This document shows, piece by piece, positions 34,295-43,004 of a stretch of 64,000 nucleotides of DNA. Positions within the stretch are counted from its first letter, which is position 1; every line of letters starts with the position of its first letter. Made by a program: the position numbers and the translations under genes. A model generated the notes under the pieces. It was not told where the DNA came from and made no database searches. It worked only from the letters and a program-made list of their open reading frames with translations. The DNA is from Myxococcales bacterium (GTDB taxonomy: Bacteria; Myxococcota_A; Polyangia; Polyangiales; JADJMO01). The DNA lies in NCBI GenBank assembly GCA_016709545.1, contig JADJMO010000008.1, positions 62,001-126,000 on the forward strand, in the 5' to 3' direction.

Positions 34295-35329
34295 GTGCTG
34301 CCCGCGGACGCCGTCGCCGAGATCACGAGCGGCAAGCCGCGCCCCGCGTATCTGGTCCTCGGCGAGGAGCAGGTGCTCGCCGACCGCGTCGTGACCGCGG
34401 CGCGCGCGCACGTGGTCGAGGCCGCGCTCGCCGGGTTCAACGTCGACGTGTTCGACGCCACCGACGCCAAGGACGTGCACCGCGCGATCGAGTCGGCCAA
34501 CACGATGCCGATGATGGCGCGCCGGCGCCTCGTGGTGCTCAGGGGCCTCGAGCGCCTCGACAAGGCCGGCGAAGAGAAGCCGAAGGTCTCGCCCACCGAC
34601 GCCCTCGCGGACTACCTGGAGAAGCCCTCGCCGAGCACGTGCCTCGTGCTCGTCGCCACCAAGGTCGACGGGCGGCGCCGCCTCTCCACGGTGGCGCGCA
34701 AGCACGACCTCATCGTCGCCTGCGACCCGCTCAAGCCGCACCAGCTGCCCTCGTTCGTGCGCGACGAGGCCAAGCGGCGTGGCAACCCGATCGGGCAGGA
34801 CGTGGCGTCGGGCCTGGTCGATCTCGTGGGCTTCGAGCTCGCGGGGCTCGTCGACGCGGTCGAGCGCCTCTCGCTCTACGTGGGCGCGGGCAAGCCGATC
34901 GACGAGGACGCCGTGATCGCCTGCATCGCGCGCGTGCGGGTGGGCTCGGTGTGGGGGCTCTCCGACGCGCTCGTGGCCGGCGACCGCGCGACCGCGCTGC
35001 GCCTGCTGGACGAGAACTACGACGCGCGCGACCGCGGACTCCCCCTGCTCGGCATCCTCGCCTCGGCCATGCGCAAGACCTTGAAGATGCGCGTGCTCCT
35101 CGACGCGGGCGCATCGGTGGACGACGCGGCCAAGCGCGCGGGCGTCGCCCCGTTCAAGGCGCGCGACACCGCGGCGCAGGTGCGCAAGGGCTCGCTCGGC
35201 GATCTCGAGCGCGCGATCCAGGTGCTGGCCGAGGCCGACGTGGCGCTCAAGGGCAGCAAGCGGCCGCCGCTCCTCGTGCTCGAAGAGGCGATCCTGCGCA
35301 TGACGGCTAGGCCGGCGCGTCCTTCCTGA
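34295..35329 (+). CDS. holA: DNA polymerase III subunit delta
   Basis: This protein of about 344 residues is the clamp-loader delta subunit. Segments include PAYLVLGEEQVLADRVV (opening strand-turn), FNVDVFDATDAKDVHRAIE, MMARRRLVVLRGLERLD, LEKPSPSTCLVLVATKVD, and the C-terminal helical collar (LGDLERAIQVLAEADVALKG). The start is GTG 34295, the only reasonable in-frame codon before the fold. Its stop overlaps the end of the convergent MFS gene by 23 bases. Confidence 0.88.
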   Translation: MLPADAVAEITSGKPRPAYLVLGEEQVLADRVVTAARAHVVEAALAGFNVDVFDATDAKDVHRAIESANTMPMMARRRLVVLRGLERLDKAGEEKPKVSPTDALADYLEKPSPSTCLVLVATKVDGRRRLSTVARKHDLIVACDPLKPHQLPSFVRDEAKRRGNPIGQDVASGLVDLVGFELAGLVDAVERLSLYVGAGKPIDEDAVIACIARVRVGSVWGLSDALVAGDRATALRLLDENYDARDRGLPLLGILASAMRKTLKMRVLLDAGASVDDAAKRAGVAPFKARDTAAQVRKGSLGDLERAIQVLAEADVALKGSKRPPLLVLEEAILRMTARPARPS

Positions 35330-36476
35330 CCTTGTTCGTCCGGGTGAGCAACAGAGTCCCGAGGAGCGCCGCGCCGGCTGCGCCGAGGAACGCGACCCGC
35401 GGGTGCAGGGTCACGAGGAAGCCGAACGCGAGGTTCGCCGGCAGCAGCATCGCGCCGTGCACCGCGTGCTGCGCGCCGAACGCGGCGCCGCGGGCGCGCG
35501 GGTCGACGAGCTTCGCCATCAGGGCCTTCTCGGCCCCCTCGCCGAGCCCGTAGTGGACCGCGGAGAGCGCGAACACCAGCCAGAAGCTGTGGTACCCGGG
35601 CGCGAACGCGAAGGCCACGTAGGCGAGAGCGTAGACGAACCAGCTCATGAGCAGCACGGGCCGCGGGCCGATGCGGTCGGCGAGGGCGCCCCCCGGCGCG
35701 TTGAGGAGCGCCTTGCCGAGCTGCAGCGTGACCCACGCGATGGGGACGAAGCGCAGCGGCAGGCCCAGCTGCGAGAGCCGGAACAGGAGGAACGAGTCGG
35801 CCGACGCGCCGAGCGCGAACACGCCCGTCGCGACGAGCAGCAGGCGCGCGTCGTCGGACAGCGGGACCACGCTCGTCTCGGCGTGGGTCTTCTTCGCGAT
35901 CACGACGCCGCGCACGGCCCACGCGGCGACCAGCACGGCGAGCGCACCTGGGACGATCGAGAACGCGATCACCTTGCGTACCGAGAGCCCGGCCGAGAGC
36001 AGGCCGAACGCGAGGAGCGGCCCGATCACCGCGCCGAGGTTGTCCATCATGCGGTGCACGCCGAACGCGAGCCCCCGCTGCGCCTCGGGGGTCGCCTCGG
36101 TGAGGATCGCGTCGCGGGGCCCCGAGCGCAGGCCCTTGCCCGTGCGGTCCATCGTGCGCGCGAGCACGATCTGGAGCGGCGTCGTGCAGAGGGCGACGAG
36201 CGGCTTCGCGAGGGCGGCGAGCCCGTAGCCGAGCACCACGAAGCGACCGTGGTTGTGCTTGCGGTCGGCGACGCGGCCGGCCCACGCCTTCACGAAGCTC
36301 GCGACGAGCTCAGCGGCACCCTCCATCGCGCCGAGCGCCATGGCGCTCCCGAGGAGCGCGGGGAGCAGCGGGTAGACCAGATCGGCGGCCGCGTCCGTCA
36401 GCAACGAGACGGTCCCGAGCGCCCAGACGGCGGTCGGGAGGCGACGTGACGGGTTCGGAGTGACGGAGTCGGCCAA
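35307..36476 (-). CDS. Major facilitator superfamily transporter
   Basis: This protein of about 389 residues has roughly 11-12 hydrophobic helices. The loop between helices 2 and 3 carries the MFS motif as FVKAWAGRVADRKHNHGRF, and the second half repeats it as APGGALADRIGPRPVLL. Early helices contain LTDAAADLVYPLLPALLG. Substrate unknown; the family includes drug and metabolite exporters. I chose TTG 36476 (LADSVTPNPSRR); GTG 36539 would add 21 residues but would lie very near the divergent ribA. Confidence 0.85.
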   Translation of the reverse strand: MADSVTPNPSRRLPTAVWALGTVSLLTDAAADLVYPLLPALLGSAMALGAMEGAAELVASFVKAWAGRVADRKHNHGRFVVLGYGLAALAKPLVALCTTPLQIVLARTMDRTGKGLRSGPRDAILTEATPEAQRGLAFGVHRMMDNLGAVIGPLLAFGLLSAGLSVRKVIAFSIVPGALAVLVAAWAVRGVVIAKKTHAETSVVPLSDDARLLLVATGVFALGASADSFLLFRLSQLGLPLRFVPIAWVTLQLGKALLNAPGGALADRIGPRPVLLMSWFVYALAYVAFAFAPGYHSFWLVFALSAVHYGLGEGAEKALMAKLVDPRARGAAFGAQHAVHGAMLLPANLAFGFLVTLHPRVAFLGAAGAALLGTLLLTRTNKVRKDAPA

Positions 36477-36571
36477 CGAGCATCCAAGGACAGGTGGCTG
36501 GTCCTCCCAGCCGTTCCGTCCTACACCACCGCAGTCCACCCGCGTCGCCGTTTCGAGGAGAATCCACTGAG

Positions 36572-37300
36572 ATGCACGTCCCCCCGAGGATCCGGCCTCA
36601 GGTCCAGCTCGCTGGTACCGCCGAGGAAAACGCTTCCGCCCTGAACCAGAACGAGCTGAACGTTCGAGATTTGCCTGGCTCCGTGACCATCGAGGCGCGC
36701 GCGCCGGTGCCCACGCCCCTCGGCCTGTTCGACATGGCCGTGTTCCGCTGGGACGGCGACGACCGCGAGCACGTCGCGATGATCCGCGGCGACGTGCGCG
36801 GCCAGTCGGGCGTGGCCGTGCGCATGCACAGCGAGTGCCTCACGAGCGAGGTGTTCCACTCGCTCAAGTGCGACTGCCGCGAGCAGCTCCACGCGGGCCT
36901 CGAGGAGATCGCCCGCCGCGAGCTCGGCGTCGTCCTCTACCTCCGCCAGGAGGGCCGTGGCATCGGCCTCGCCAACAAGATCCGCGCGTACGCGCTGCAG
37001 GCCGGCGGCGCCGACACGGTCGACGCGAACCGCATGCTCGGCCTGCCCGACGACGCGCGTCGCTACGACATGGCCGCGCTCATGCTGCGCCACCTCGGCG
37101 TGGAGAGCGTCCGGCTCATGACCAACAACCCGCAGAAGGTCGAAGACCTGCGCGGGCTCGGCGTGCACGTGGTGGAGCGGTTGCCGATGATCGTCGCGCC
37201 GAACCCGTTCTCCGCGGGCTATCTCGAGGCCAAGCGCCTGCGCATGCGCCACCAGCTGCCCCCGCGCCTCCGCGCCGTCGGCGACGCCGACGCCGAGTAG
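36572..37300 (+). CDS. ribA: GTP cyclohydrolase II
   Basis: This 242-residue enzyme catalyses the first step of riboflavin synthesis from GTP. The zinc ligands and active site are visible: VRMHSECLTSEVFHSLKCDC, YLRQEGRGIGLANKIRAYAL, DTVDANRMLGLPDDARRYD, and LMTNNPQKVEDLRGLGV. It is a stand-alone RibA, not fused to a RibB domain. The start is ATG 36572. No other rib gene is nearby. Confidence 0.95.
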   Translation: MHVPPRIRPQVQLAGTAEENASALNQNELNVRDLPGSVTIEARAPVPTPLGLFDMAVFRWDGDDREHVAMIRGDVRGQSGVAVRMHSECLTSEVFHSLKCDCREQLHAGLEEIARRELGVVLYLRQEGRGIGLANKIRAYALQAGGADTVDANRMLGLPDDARRYDMAALMLRHLGVESVRLMTNNPQKVEDLRGLGVHVVERLPMIVAPNPFSAGYLEAKRLRMRHQLPPRLRAVGDADAE

Positions 37301-37348
37301 CGCGCGTCCGCTGCTGCACGCAGACACTCGACGTACTCTCCGAAGACC

Positions 37349-37594
37349 ATGCAGCCGCTTCGCGCAACGGTCCACCAGGGCCGTCTGATCGTCGACGAGC
37401 CGACGGACCTTCCGGAGGGTGAGGTCGTCTACCTCCACCCGTTCCATGGTGTCATTCCGGTCGCCACCGATGACCTCGCCGAGGATGAGCGCGCAGCGCT
37501 GGACCAGGAACTCGAGGCCTCCCTGGCAGAGGCAGACTCCGGCGAGACGGAAGACTTCGCCGCTTTGCTCGGGGAGCTTCGCAGACAGCTGTGA
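37349..37594 (+). CDS. Type II antitoxin-like protein
   Basis: This 81-residue protein has an N-terminal beta part (LRATVHQGRLIVDEPTDLPE, GEVVYLHPF) and an acidic helical C-terminus (LDQELEASLAEADSGE, DFAALLGELRRQL). This is the pattern of the antitoxin of RelE/ParE systems: a DNA-binding beta end and a toxin-wrapping helix. The next gene overlaps it by four bases (GTGA) and codes for the toxin, which supports the pair. Confidence 0.75.
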   Translation: MQPLRATVHQGRLIVDEPTDLPEGEVVYLHPFHGVIPVATDDLAEDERAALDQELEASLAEADSGETEDFAALLGELRRQL

Positions 37595-37885
37595 AGTTCC
37601 TCGTCTCGAAGCGCGCACGGCGACAAATCGAGCGAATTCAGAAGTGGTGGGTCACGAATCGGCCTGCTGCCAAGAGCCGTCTTCCTCGACGAGCTGGTTG
37701 CCGCAGAAGAAGCGCTCCGCGCCAACCCTGAACTCGGCGCGATCTACCTCGAGAGAGGTCCGGTTCGCCGCGTCCTCCTGCCGAGGACCCACCACCTCTT
37801 GTTCTATCGTTACCGTCCGACAGAAGCCGATCTCACGGTGTTGAGTGTGTGGGGAGCCGTTCGTGGCCGCCTGCCACTGCTCTAG
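37591..37885 (+). CDS. RelE/ParE-family toxin (one frameshift)
   Basis: GTG 37591 overlaps the antitoxin stop. The first 28 codons (VKFLVSKRARRQIERIQKWW) match the start of ParE. At 37672-37674 there is one base too many (CCAAGAGCC for CCAGAGCC). In the next frame the protein continues AVFLDELVAAEEALRANPEL, VRRVLLPRTHHLLFYRY and VLSVWGAVRGRLPLL, the typical ParE end. Corrected length is 97 residues. If the indel is real, the toxin is inactive, as is common in decaying modules. Confidence 0.72.
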
Positions 37886-37900
37886 GGTGAGGTTCGGCGC

Positions 37901-39013
37901 GTGCTGCGCTATTCCTGGTTCGTGACCTCGCCTGCGCCGTTCCCGTGGCACGCCTTGCGGCGCGTCTCGCGTGGAGAGACGCGGGCCGTGCGACAGCTGG
38001 GGGTGGCGTTCGCGGGGGTGTCCCTCGTGGCGGTGTCGCGCGCCGGCACCGAGATCCTCGGGCACGCGACGCGGGTGCGCGTGCGGAGTCGAGCGCTCGT
38101 CCCGCAGGCGCCTGCGCCCCGTGGCGGCCCGAGCTTCGGACTCGAGACGCCGCACGGACGCGCGCAGCTCCAGCTCGACGCGGAGCTCGTGCTCGCGGCC
38201 GTCGGCGCGCTCGCGGGCCAGAAGACCCTCCCTCGCGTCGCGCTCGGTCGCGAGGTCCCGGACGAGGTCGCGGGCGCTGGCGCCGGCATCCTGCAGTGGC
38301 TCGCGCGCGCGGTCGGCGTGGAAGCCGAGCTCGCGATGGGGCGTTCCCTGCGCGGCGAGGTGGCGGTGTTCGAGCTGGCGGTCGAGGTCGGTGCCCTCCG
38401 CGGACAGGGGCGCCTCTGCGTGGAGGTCCCTGAAATCGCCGTGCCCGCGCGCTCCGATGTCCTGGTTCGTCTCGACGCCACCCCGCTCACCGTGCGGATC
38501 CTCGGCTACCGCGGCTTCGCGCCCGGCGGCCTGCTCGCGCGCCTCGCGGTCGGCGACGTCCTCGTGGTCGATCCGTGCCCGGCGGTCCTCGTCGGCCGGG
38601 TCGCCTTCGCGGCCGAGCCGCTCCCCCCCGAAAACGGCCGCCGCCGCGTCCGCCTGGGGGGGGCGCTTGCCGCCGGGCCGCCGCCGTCCGAAGGGAGATC
38701 CCCCATGGCGGACACGGACGAGCCCGGCGCGACGGTCGAGATGGCCGCTCTGCCGCCGCACGCAGGGGAGCCGCGCGCGCCCGAGCTCGCGCAGGCGCTG
38801 GCCGAGCTGCCCCTCGAGGTGCAGATCGAGCTCGGCACCGCGACCATGACCGCGCGCGCGTGGTCGTCGTTCGCGATCGGAGACGTGCTCGTCGTCGATC
38901 AGCGCGTGGGCGAGCCCGTCGCGCTGCGGGTGTCTGGAAGGCTCATCGGTCGTGGCGAGCTCGTCGAGGTCGACGGCGCCGTCGGGGTCCGGATCACGGA
39001 GAGGGTCGTTTGA
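37901..39013 (+). CDS. SctQ/FliM-FliN-type SpoA-domain protein (type III secretion C-ring family)
   Basis: This 370-residue protein has its C-terminal SpoA domain at about residues 300-368 (PLEVQIELGTATMTARAWSS, FAIGDVLVVDQRVGEPVAL, GRGELVEVDGAVGVRI). A first SpoA-like block lies at about 195-235 (PLTVRILGYRGFAPGGLLAR, LAVGDVLVVDPCP). This two-SpoA layout is that of SctQ (YscQ, SpaO, SsaQ). An internal start at 38705 would give the separate SctQ-C. No other secretion gene is in the window, so it may be an orphan or part of a scattered system. Start GTG 37901 is preceded by AGGGTGAGG; GTG 37922 is possible. Confidence 0.78.
   Translation: MLRYSWFVTSPAPFPWHALRRVSRGETRAVRQLGVAFAGVSLVAVSRAGTEILGHATRVRVRSRALVPQAPAPRGGPSFGLETPHGRAQLQLDAELVLAAVGALAGQKTLPRVALGREVPDEVAGAGAGILQWLARAVGVEAELAMGRSLRGEVAVFELAVEVGALRGQGRLCVEVPEIAVPARSDVLVRLDATPLTVRILGYRGFAPGGLLARLAVGDVLVVDPCPAVLVGRVAFAAEPLPPENGRRRVRLGGALAAGPPPSEGRSPMADTDEPGATVEMAALPPHAGEPRAPELAQALAELPLEVQIELGTATMTARAWSSFAIGDVLVVDQRVGEPVALRVSGRLIGRGELVEVDGAVGVRITERVV
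38691..38707 (+). promoter_or_regulatory. Internal ribosome site and ATG for a SctQ-C product
   Basis: Inside the SctQ gene, AAGGGAGATC at 38691-38700 precedes an in-frame ATG at 38705. Translation from here would give a 102-residue protein (MADTDEPGATVEMA...) made of the C-terminal SpoA domain. SctQ homologues in Yersinia, Salmonella and Shigella are known to have exactly such an internal start. Confidence 0.6.
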
Positions 39014-39557
39014 TGCGTCGCACGGTGTTCGTCGTGGTGTCGGTGATCGGTCTCCTCGCTTGCAACAAGGACGAGGCGGGCAGGACAAGGGCGCGGCCCC
39101 GGCGTCGTCGTCGGGCGCCGTCGCTTCGGCTTCGGCCTCCGCCAAGGCCTCGGCTTCGGCCGAGGCGCCCAAGGATCTCGCGGTCGGAGGCGCGTACGAC
39201 GCCAAGGCCGGTGAGGTCCGCCTGCCCAAGGACGCGCCGCCTTTCGTGGAGCCCGAGGGCGGTGGCGCCACCGGCGCCGGCACGCTCGCGCTCGTGTTGC
39301 CCGCGAGCGACGGCGACGTGATGGGCACCGGCGACGGCGCCCTCGGCGCGCAGGTGTTCAGCGGTCGCCTCGAGGAGGGCCGCCTCACCGGCACGCTCGC
39401 GCCCAAGGCGGCCGACGCGACGCCGGCGTTCTGGGGCACGGTGGACGCCAAGGTCGACGGCAAGGGCGACACGCGCACCGTCCAGGGCACGCTCCGCGCG
39501 AGCGGCAAGGACGGCAAGATCGTCCGCGAGTCCGCGTTCACCCTCAAGAAGAAGTGA
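39013..39557 (+). CDS. Lipoprotein with Ser/Ala linker (one frameshift)
   Basis: ATG 39013 overlaps the SctQ stop. The signal is MRRTVFVVVSVIGLLACNKD (lipobox LLAC). After KDEAG the frame is lost at the G run 39078-39080; adding one G restores QDKGAAPASSSGAVASASAS, and then a beta-rich domain follows (AGTLALVLPASDGDVMGTGD, then GRLEEGRLTGTLAPK) to the stop. Corrected length is about 181 residues. The beta domain is unassigned. The break is probably a sequence error in a homopolymer. Confidence 0.68.
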
Positions 39558-39576
39558 ACGAAGCGAGCGGCCGGGC

Positions 39577-41958
39577 GTGACCCCCATCCTCGTCCGCGGG
39601 GCGCGCACGCACAACCTCGCGGACGTCACCGTCGAGATCCCGCGCGGCAAGCTCGTCGCGATCTGCGGGCCGAGCGGCGCGGGCAAGTCGTCGCTGGCGT
39701 TCGACACGATCTACGGCGAGGCGCAGCGGCGCTACCTCGAGGCGCTCGGCAACGTGCCAGGCGTGTCGCGCCTGCCGCGCGCCGACGTCGACGCGGTGAT
39801 CGGCCTGCCGGCGGCCGTCGCGGTCGGGCAGCGGGGGATCGGGCGCAGCTCGCGGTCGACCCTCGGCACGTCGACCGAGGTGCTCGACGTGGTGCGGGTG
39901 CTCTACGCGCGGCTCGCGACCGCGCGCTGCCCGGTGTGCAGCCGACCGCTCGTCGCCGACACCCCGCAGCAGATCGTCGACGCGATCCTCGCGCGGCCCG
40001 CGGGGACCAAGCTCACCGTGCTCGCGCCGCTCGTCCGGCAGCAGAAGGGTGATCTCGGCCCGGTCCTCGCGCGGCTCGCGCAGGACGGCTTCGTGCGCGC
40101 GCGGCTCGACGGCGCGCTGATCGACCTCGGGGCGCCGCCCGCCGTGGACCCGCGCAAGGTGCACGAGCTCGAGGCGGTCATCGACCGCATCGTGGTCAAG
40201 GAGGGCGCGCGCGCGCGGCTCGCCGACAGCGTGGAGCTCGGCCTGCGCCTCGGCGAAGGCCGGCTGCGGATCCTCTACGAGCCCGGTGAAATCACCTCGT
40301 TCGCCGCCCGCCTCATCTGCGCCCACGACGACGGCTCGCTGCCCACGCCCACCCCGGCGCTGTTCTCGGCGAACCACCCCGACGGCGCGTGCGCGACCTG
40401 CGGCGGCCTCGGGACGCTCGCGCCGAAGAGCGAGGCCGACGAGCGCGAGGACTCCGAACCCGGCCTGCGCGAAGACCCGCGGGAGCCATGTCCGTCGTGC
40501 AAGGGCACGCGAATGTCGCTGCCCGCGCGGTGTTTCGACCTCGGGGGCGTCGCACTCGACGCGCTGCTCGCGATGCCCTTGCCCGGCGTGATCGCGCACC
40601 TCGATGGCGTGCTCGCGGGGCTGACCGTGCCGCTGCGCGCAGCGGTCGCGCCGCTGTTCGACCTCGCGCGCGGTCGGCTCGTCGCGCTCGCCGAGGTGGG
40701 CCTCGGGCACCTCTCGCTCGGCCGCACGACCGACACCCTCTCGGCCGGCGAGCGCATGCGCGCGCGGCTCGCCACGCAGATCGGCGCGGGCCTCACCGGC
40801 GTGCTCTACGTGCTCGACGAGCCGAGCATCGGGCAGTCGCCGGCGGAGGTCACCCAGCTGCTCGGCCTGCTCCGCGACCTGCTCGCCCGGGGCAACGACG
40901 TGCTCGTGGTGGACCACGATCTCGCACTGCTCCGCGCGGCCGACCACGTGATCGACGTCGGGCCCGCGGCGGGGCGCGAAGGTGGGCACGTCGTCGCCGA
41001 GGGGCCGCCCTCGACGCTCGCCGGGGTCACGGGGCCGTGGCTGCGTGGCGAGGTCGAGCTGCCCGCGGTGAAGCTCGCGCTGGGCAAGGGCGCCTTCGCG
41101 GTGAAGAAGGTCCGCACCGCCAACCTGCGGGGCGTCGACGTGGAGGTCCCGAAGGGCGCGCTCACGGCGGTCGTCGGGCCGAGCGGCGCCGGCAAGAGCG
41201 CGCTCCTCGAGGCCTTCGCGCGCGCGCACGCCGAGCTCGCCGTGCGCGTCGACGACACCCCGCTCGGGCGCACCGCGCGCGCCTCGGCCGCCACCGCGCT
41301 CGGGATCCTCCCGCGCCTGCGCGACCTCTTCGCGCAGCTCCCCGAGGCCAAGACGCGCGGGTACAAGGCGAGCCGCTTCTCGCTCCACAGCAAGGGTGGT
41401 CGGTGCGAGGCGTGCCTCGGGGAGGGGACCACCCGGGTCGAGCTCGTGCTCTTGCCGGACACGCGCGTACCGTGCCCGGTGTGTCGCGGCGCGCGCTACG
41501 ACCGCGAGACCCTCGAGGTGCGCTACCGCGGCGCCTCGATGGCCGACGTGCTGTCGATGGCCGTCGACGACGCGCAGCGCCTGTTCGAGTCGTTCCCGAA
41601 GATCCGGGGACCGCTCGACGCGCTGCGTTCGGTGGGCCTCGGCTACCTCGCGCTCGGCCAGCCCTCGCCCACGCTCTCGGGCGGCGAGGCGCAGCGCGTG
41701 AAGCTCGCCCGCGGGCTCGCCCAGGGCAAGAGCGGCAAGGACGCCCTGTGGCTGCTCGACGAGCCGACGGTCGGCCTGCACCCGAGCGACGTCGCGCGCC
41801 TGCTCGAGGCCCTCGTCGCGCTCCGCGATCAGGGCGACACCGTGGTGCTCGCCGAGCACGATCCAGCGTTGATCGCGCGGTGCGACTTCGTCGTGGAGCT
41901 CGGCCCCGGCGCGGGCGCCGCGGGCGGCACCGTGGTCGGTGCGCGGCGCCGCCTTTGA
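39577..41958 (+). CDS. UvrA-like ABC ATPase (divergent excinuclease A paralogue)
   Basis: The product is 793 residues; canonical UvrA has about 940. There are two ABC ATPase halves: Walker A GPSGAGKSSLAFDTIYGEAQ and GPSGAGKSALLEAF, signatures LSAGERMRARLATQ and LSGGEAQRVKLARG, and Walker B VLYVLDEPSI and LWLLDEPTVGLHP. The zinc-finger pairs remain (CPVCSR, CATCGG/CPSCKG, CEACLGEG/CPVCRG). The first signature is altered (Gly-Gly-Glu-Ala-Gln to Ala-Gly-Glu-Arg-Met), and the shortened insertions suggest loss of the UvrB-binding region, as in UvrA2-type proteins linked to resistance to DNA-binding drugs. Start is GTG 39577. It lies between a lipoprotein and yhbY. Confidence 0.85.
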   Translation: MTPILVRGARTHNLADVTVEIPRGKLVAICGPSGAGKSSLAFDTIYGEAQRRYLEALGNVPGVSRLPRADVDAVIGLPAAVAVGQRGIGRSSRSTLGTSTEVLDVVRVLYARLATARCPVCSRPLVADTPQQIVDAILARPAGTKLTVLAPLVRQQKGDLGPVLARLAQDGFVRARLDGALIDLGAPPAVDPRKVHELEAVIDRIVVKEGARARLADSVELGLRLGEGRLRILYEPGEITSFAARLICAHDDGSLPTPTPALFSANHPDGACATCGGLGTLAPKSEADEREDSEPGLREDPREPCPSCKGTRMSLPARCFDLGGVALDALLAMPLPGVIAHLDGVLAGLTVPLRAAVAPLFDLARGRLVALAEVGLGHLSLGRTTDTLSAGERMRARLATQIGAGLTGVLYVLDEPSIGQSPAEVTQLLGLLRDLLARGNDVLVVDHDLALLRAADHVIDVGPAAGREGGHVVAEGPPSTLAGVTGPWLRGEVELPAVKLALGKGAFAVKKVRTANLRGVDVEVPKGALTAVVGPSGAGKSALLEAFARAHAELAVRVDDTPLGRTARASAATALGILPRLRDLFAQLPEAKTRGYKASRFSLHSKGGRCEACLGEGTTRVELVLLPDTRVPCPVCRGARYDRETLEVRYRGASMADVLSMAVDDAQRLFESFPKIRGPLDALRSVGLGYLALGQPSPTLSGGEAQRVKLARGLAQGKSGKDALWLLDEPTVGLHPSDVARLLEALVALRDQGDTVVLAEHDPALIARCDFVVELGPGAGAAGGTVVGARRRL

Positions 41959-41978
41959 CGTGATAGAGGTCCGCCCCG

Positions 41979-42329
41979 ATGCCCCTCACCGGCCACGCCA
42001 CCCGCGGACTCCGCGCGCTCGCCCACAAGCTCAAGCCGGTCGTGCAGATCGGCAAGGAGGGCGTCACCCCCGGCGTGGTCAAGGCCATCGCGCAGGCGCT
42101 CGTCGACCACGAGCTGCTCAAGGTGAAGATCCTCCCCGAGGCCCCCGAGGACCGGAAGTTCATCGCCGCCCAAGCCGCCTCGGGCACCGCGAGCGACGTC
42201 GTGCAGCTCGTCGGTCGCGTGGTCACGCTCTACAAGCCGCACCCCAAGAAGCCCAAGATCCCGGTCCCCAAGGGCTACACGGCCCCGGCGCCGATCTCCC
42301 GCGCGCGCGACGAAGACGAAGAAGAGTAG
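41979..42329 (+). CDS. yhbY: YhbY-family RNA-binding protein (CRM domain)
   Basis: This 116-residue protein has a CRS1-YhbY domain: GLRALAHKLKPVVQIGKEGV, then TPGVVKAIAQALVDHELLKV, then the QLVGRVVTLYKP strand. Members bind pre-50S ribosomes. The usual GxxG-like loop is the GKEG segment. A Lys/Pro-rich and acidic C-terminal tail is added. Start ATG 41979. Confidence 0.9.
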   Translation: MPLTGHATRGLRALAHKLKPVVQIGKEGVTPGVVKAIAQALVDHELLKVKILPEAPEDRKFIAAQAASGTASDVVQLVGRVVTLYKPHPKKPKIPVPKGYTAPAPISRARDEDEEE

Positions 42330-42410
42330 CGCCGAGCTCGACCCACGGTGCGACCCCGTGACGCAGGCCCCGGGCTTGCCGCGCTGGTGGGCTCGATCCA
42401 AGACAACTCG

Positions 42411-43004
42411 ATGCGCGCGCTGCACGTGCTCGGCGGTGGAGTCCTCCTCGCCTTCCTGCCGAGCTTGGTCACGGTCGCGTCGGTCGGCTGCTCCTCGTCG
42501 GAGACCCCGGCCGCCGTCACGGGCCCGTGCGCCGACGGCGGCGCGATCGTCCGGCTCGGGAGCTTCACCGACGAGGCGTGCCTCGCGTTCGTGGAGGCCG
42601 AGCAGCGCAAGCAGGTCGTGAACGACCCGACCCGCGCGCCGCAGTGGTCCGGGCCCTCTGCGGTGCTGGGCACGGGGGGCAAGCTCGCGGCGGCCACGCC
42701 GCCCACGTTCACCTGGTCCAAGGGTACCCTCGCCGCGCGCTTCTCGTGGACAGCGACAGCCCACGCCCACGGCATCACCACCGGCGACGCGTACGTGCTC
42801 ACGTTCCGGGACGGCGCGGGCAAGGAGCTCTTGCGCGTGATGACCACCAACCTCGGCTTCGCCCCCGACGCGGCCACGTGGGCCAGGCTCGCCGTGGCGA
42901 GGAGCCTCGTCGTCTCGCTCGTCGGCGCGCGTTACACCAGCAACGAGCTCGCCACGGGCGTCGCGCCCACCGCCCAGGCCGACCTCGCCTTCACGGTCGA
43001 ATGA
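42411..43004 (+). CDS. Lipoprotein of unknown function
   Basis: This 197-residue protein starts MRALHVLGGGVLLAFLPSLV with lipobox ASVGC. The mature part is beta-rich (TFTWSKGTLAARFSWTATAH, AYVLTFRDGAGKELLRVMTT) and resembles an Ig-like or fibronectin fold. ATG 42411 is preferred over the upstream frame start at 42348 because it places the signal at the N-terminus. It overlaps the next gene (ATGA), so it belongs to a three-gene operon with a beta-propeller and a dihaem cytochrome. Confidence 0.65.
   Translation: MRALHVLGGGVLLAFLPSLVTVASVGCSSSETPAAVTGPCADGGAIVRLGSFTDEACLAFVEAEQRKQVVNDPTRAPQWSGPSAVLGTGGKLAAATPPTFTWSKGTLAARFSWTATAHAHGITTGDAYVLTFRDGAGKELLRVMTTNLGFAPDAATWARLAVARSLVVSLVGARYTSNELATGVAPTAQADLAFTVE

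Noticed and set aside
37670..37680. Programmed frameshift in the ParE toxin
   Set aside because: A single extra base in AA with no slippery context; error or decay is more likely.
39544..41859. A 771-residue minus-strand frame opposite the UvrA-like gene
   Set aside because: Low-complexity Arg/Glu/His composition, no motif; both ABC domains are on the plus strand.
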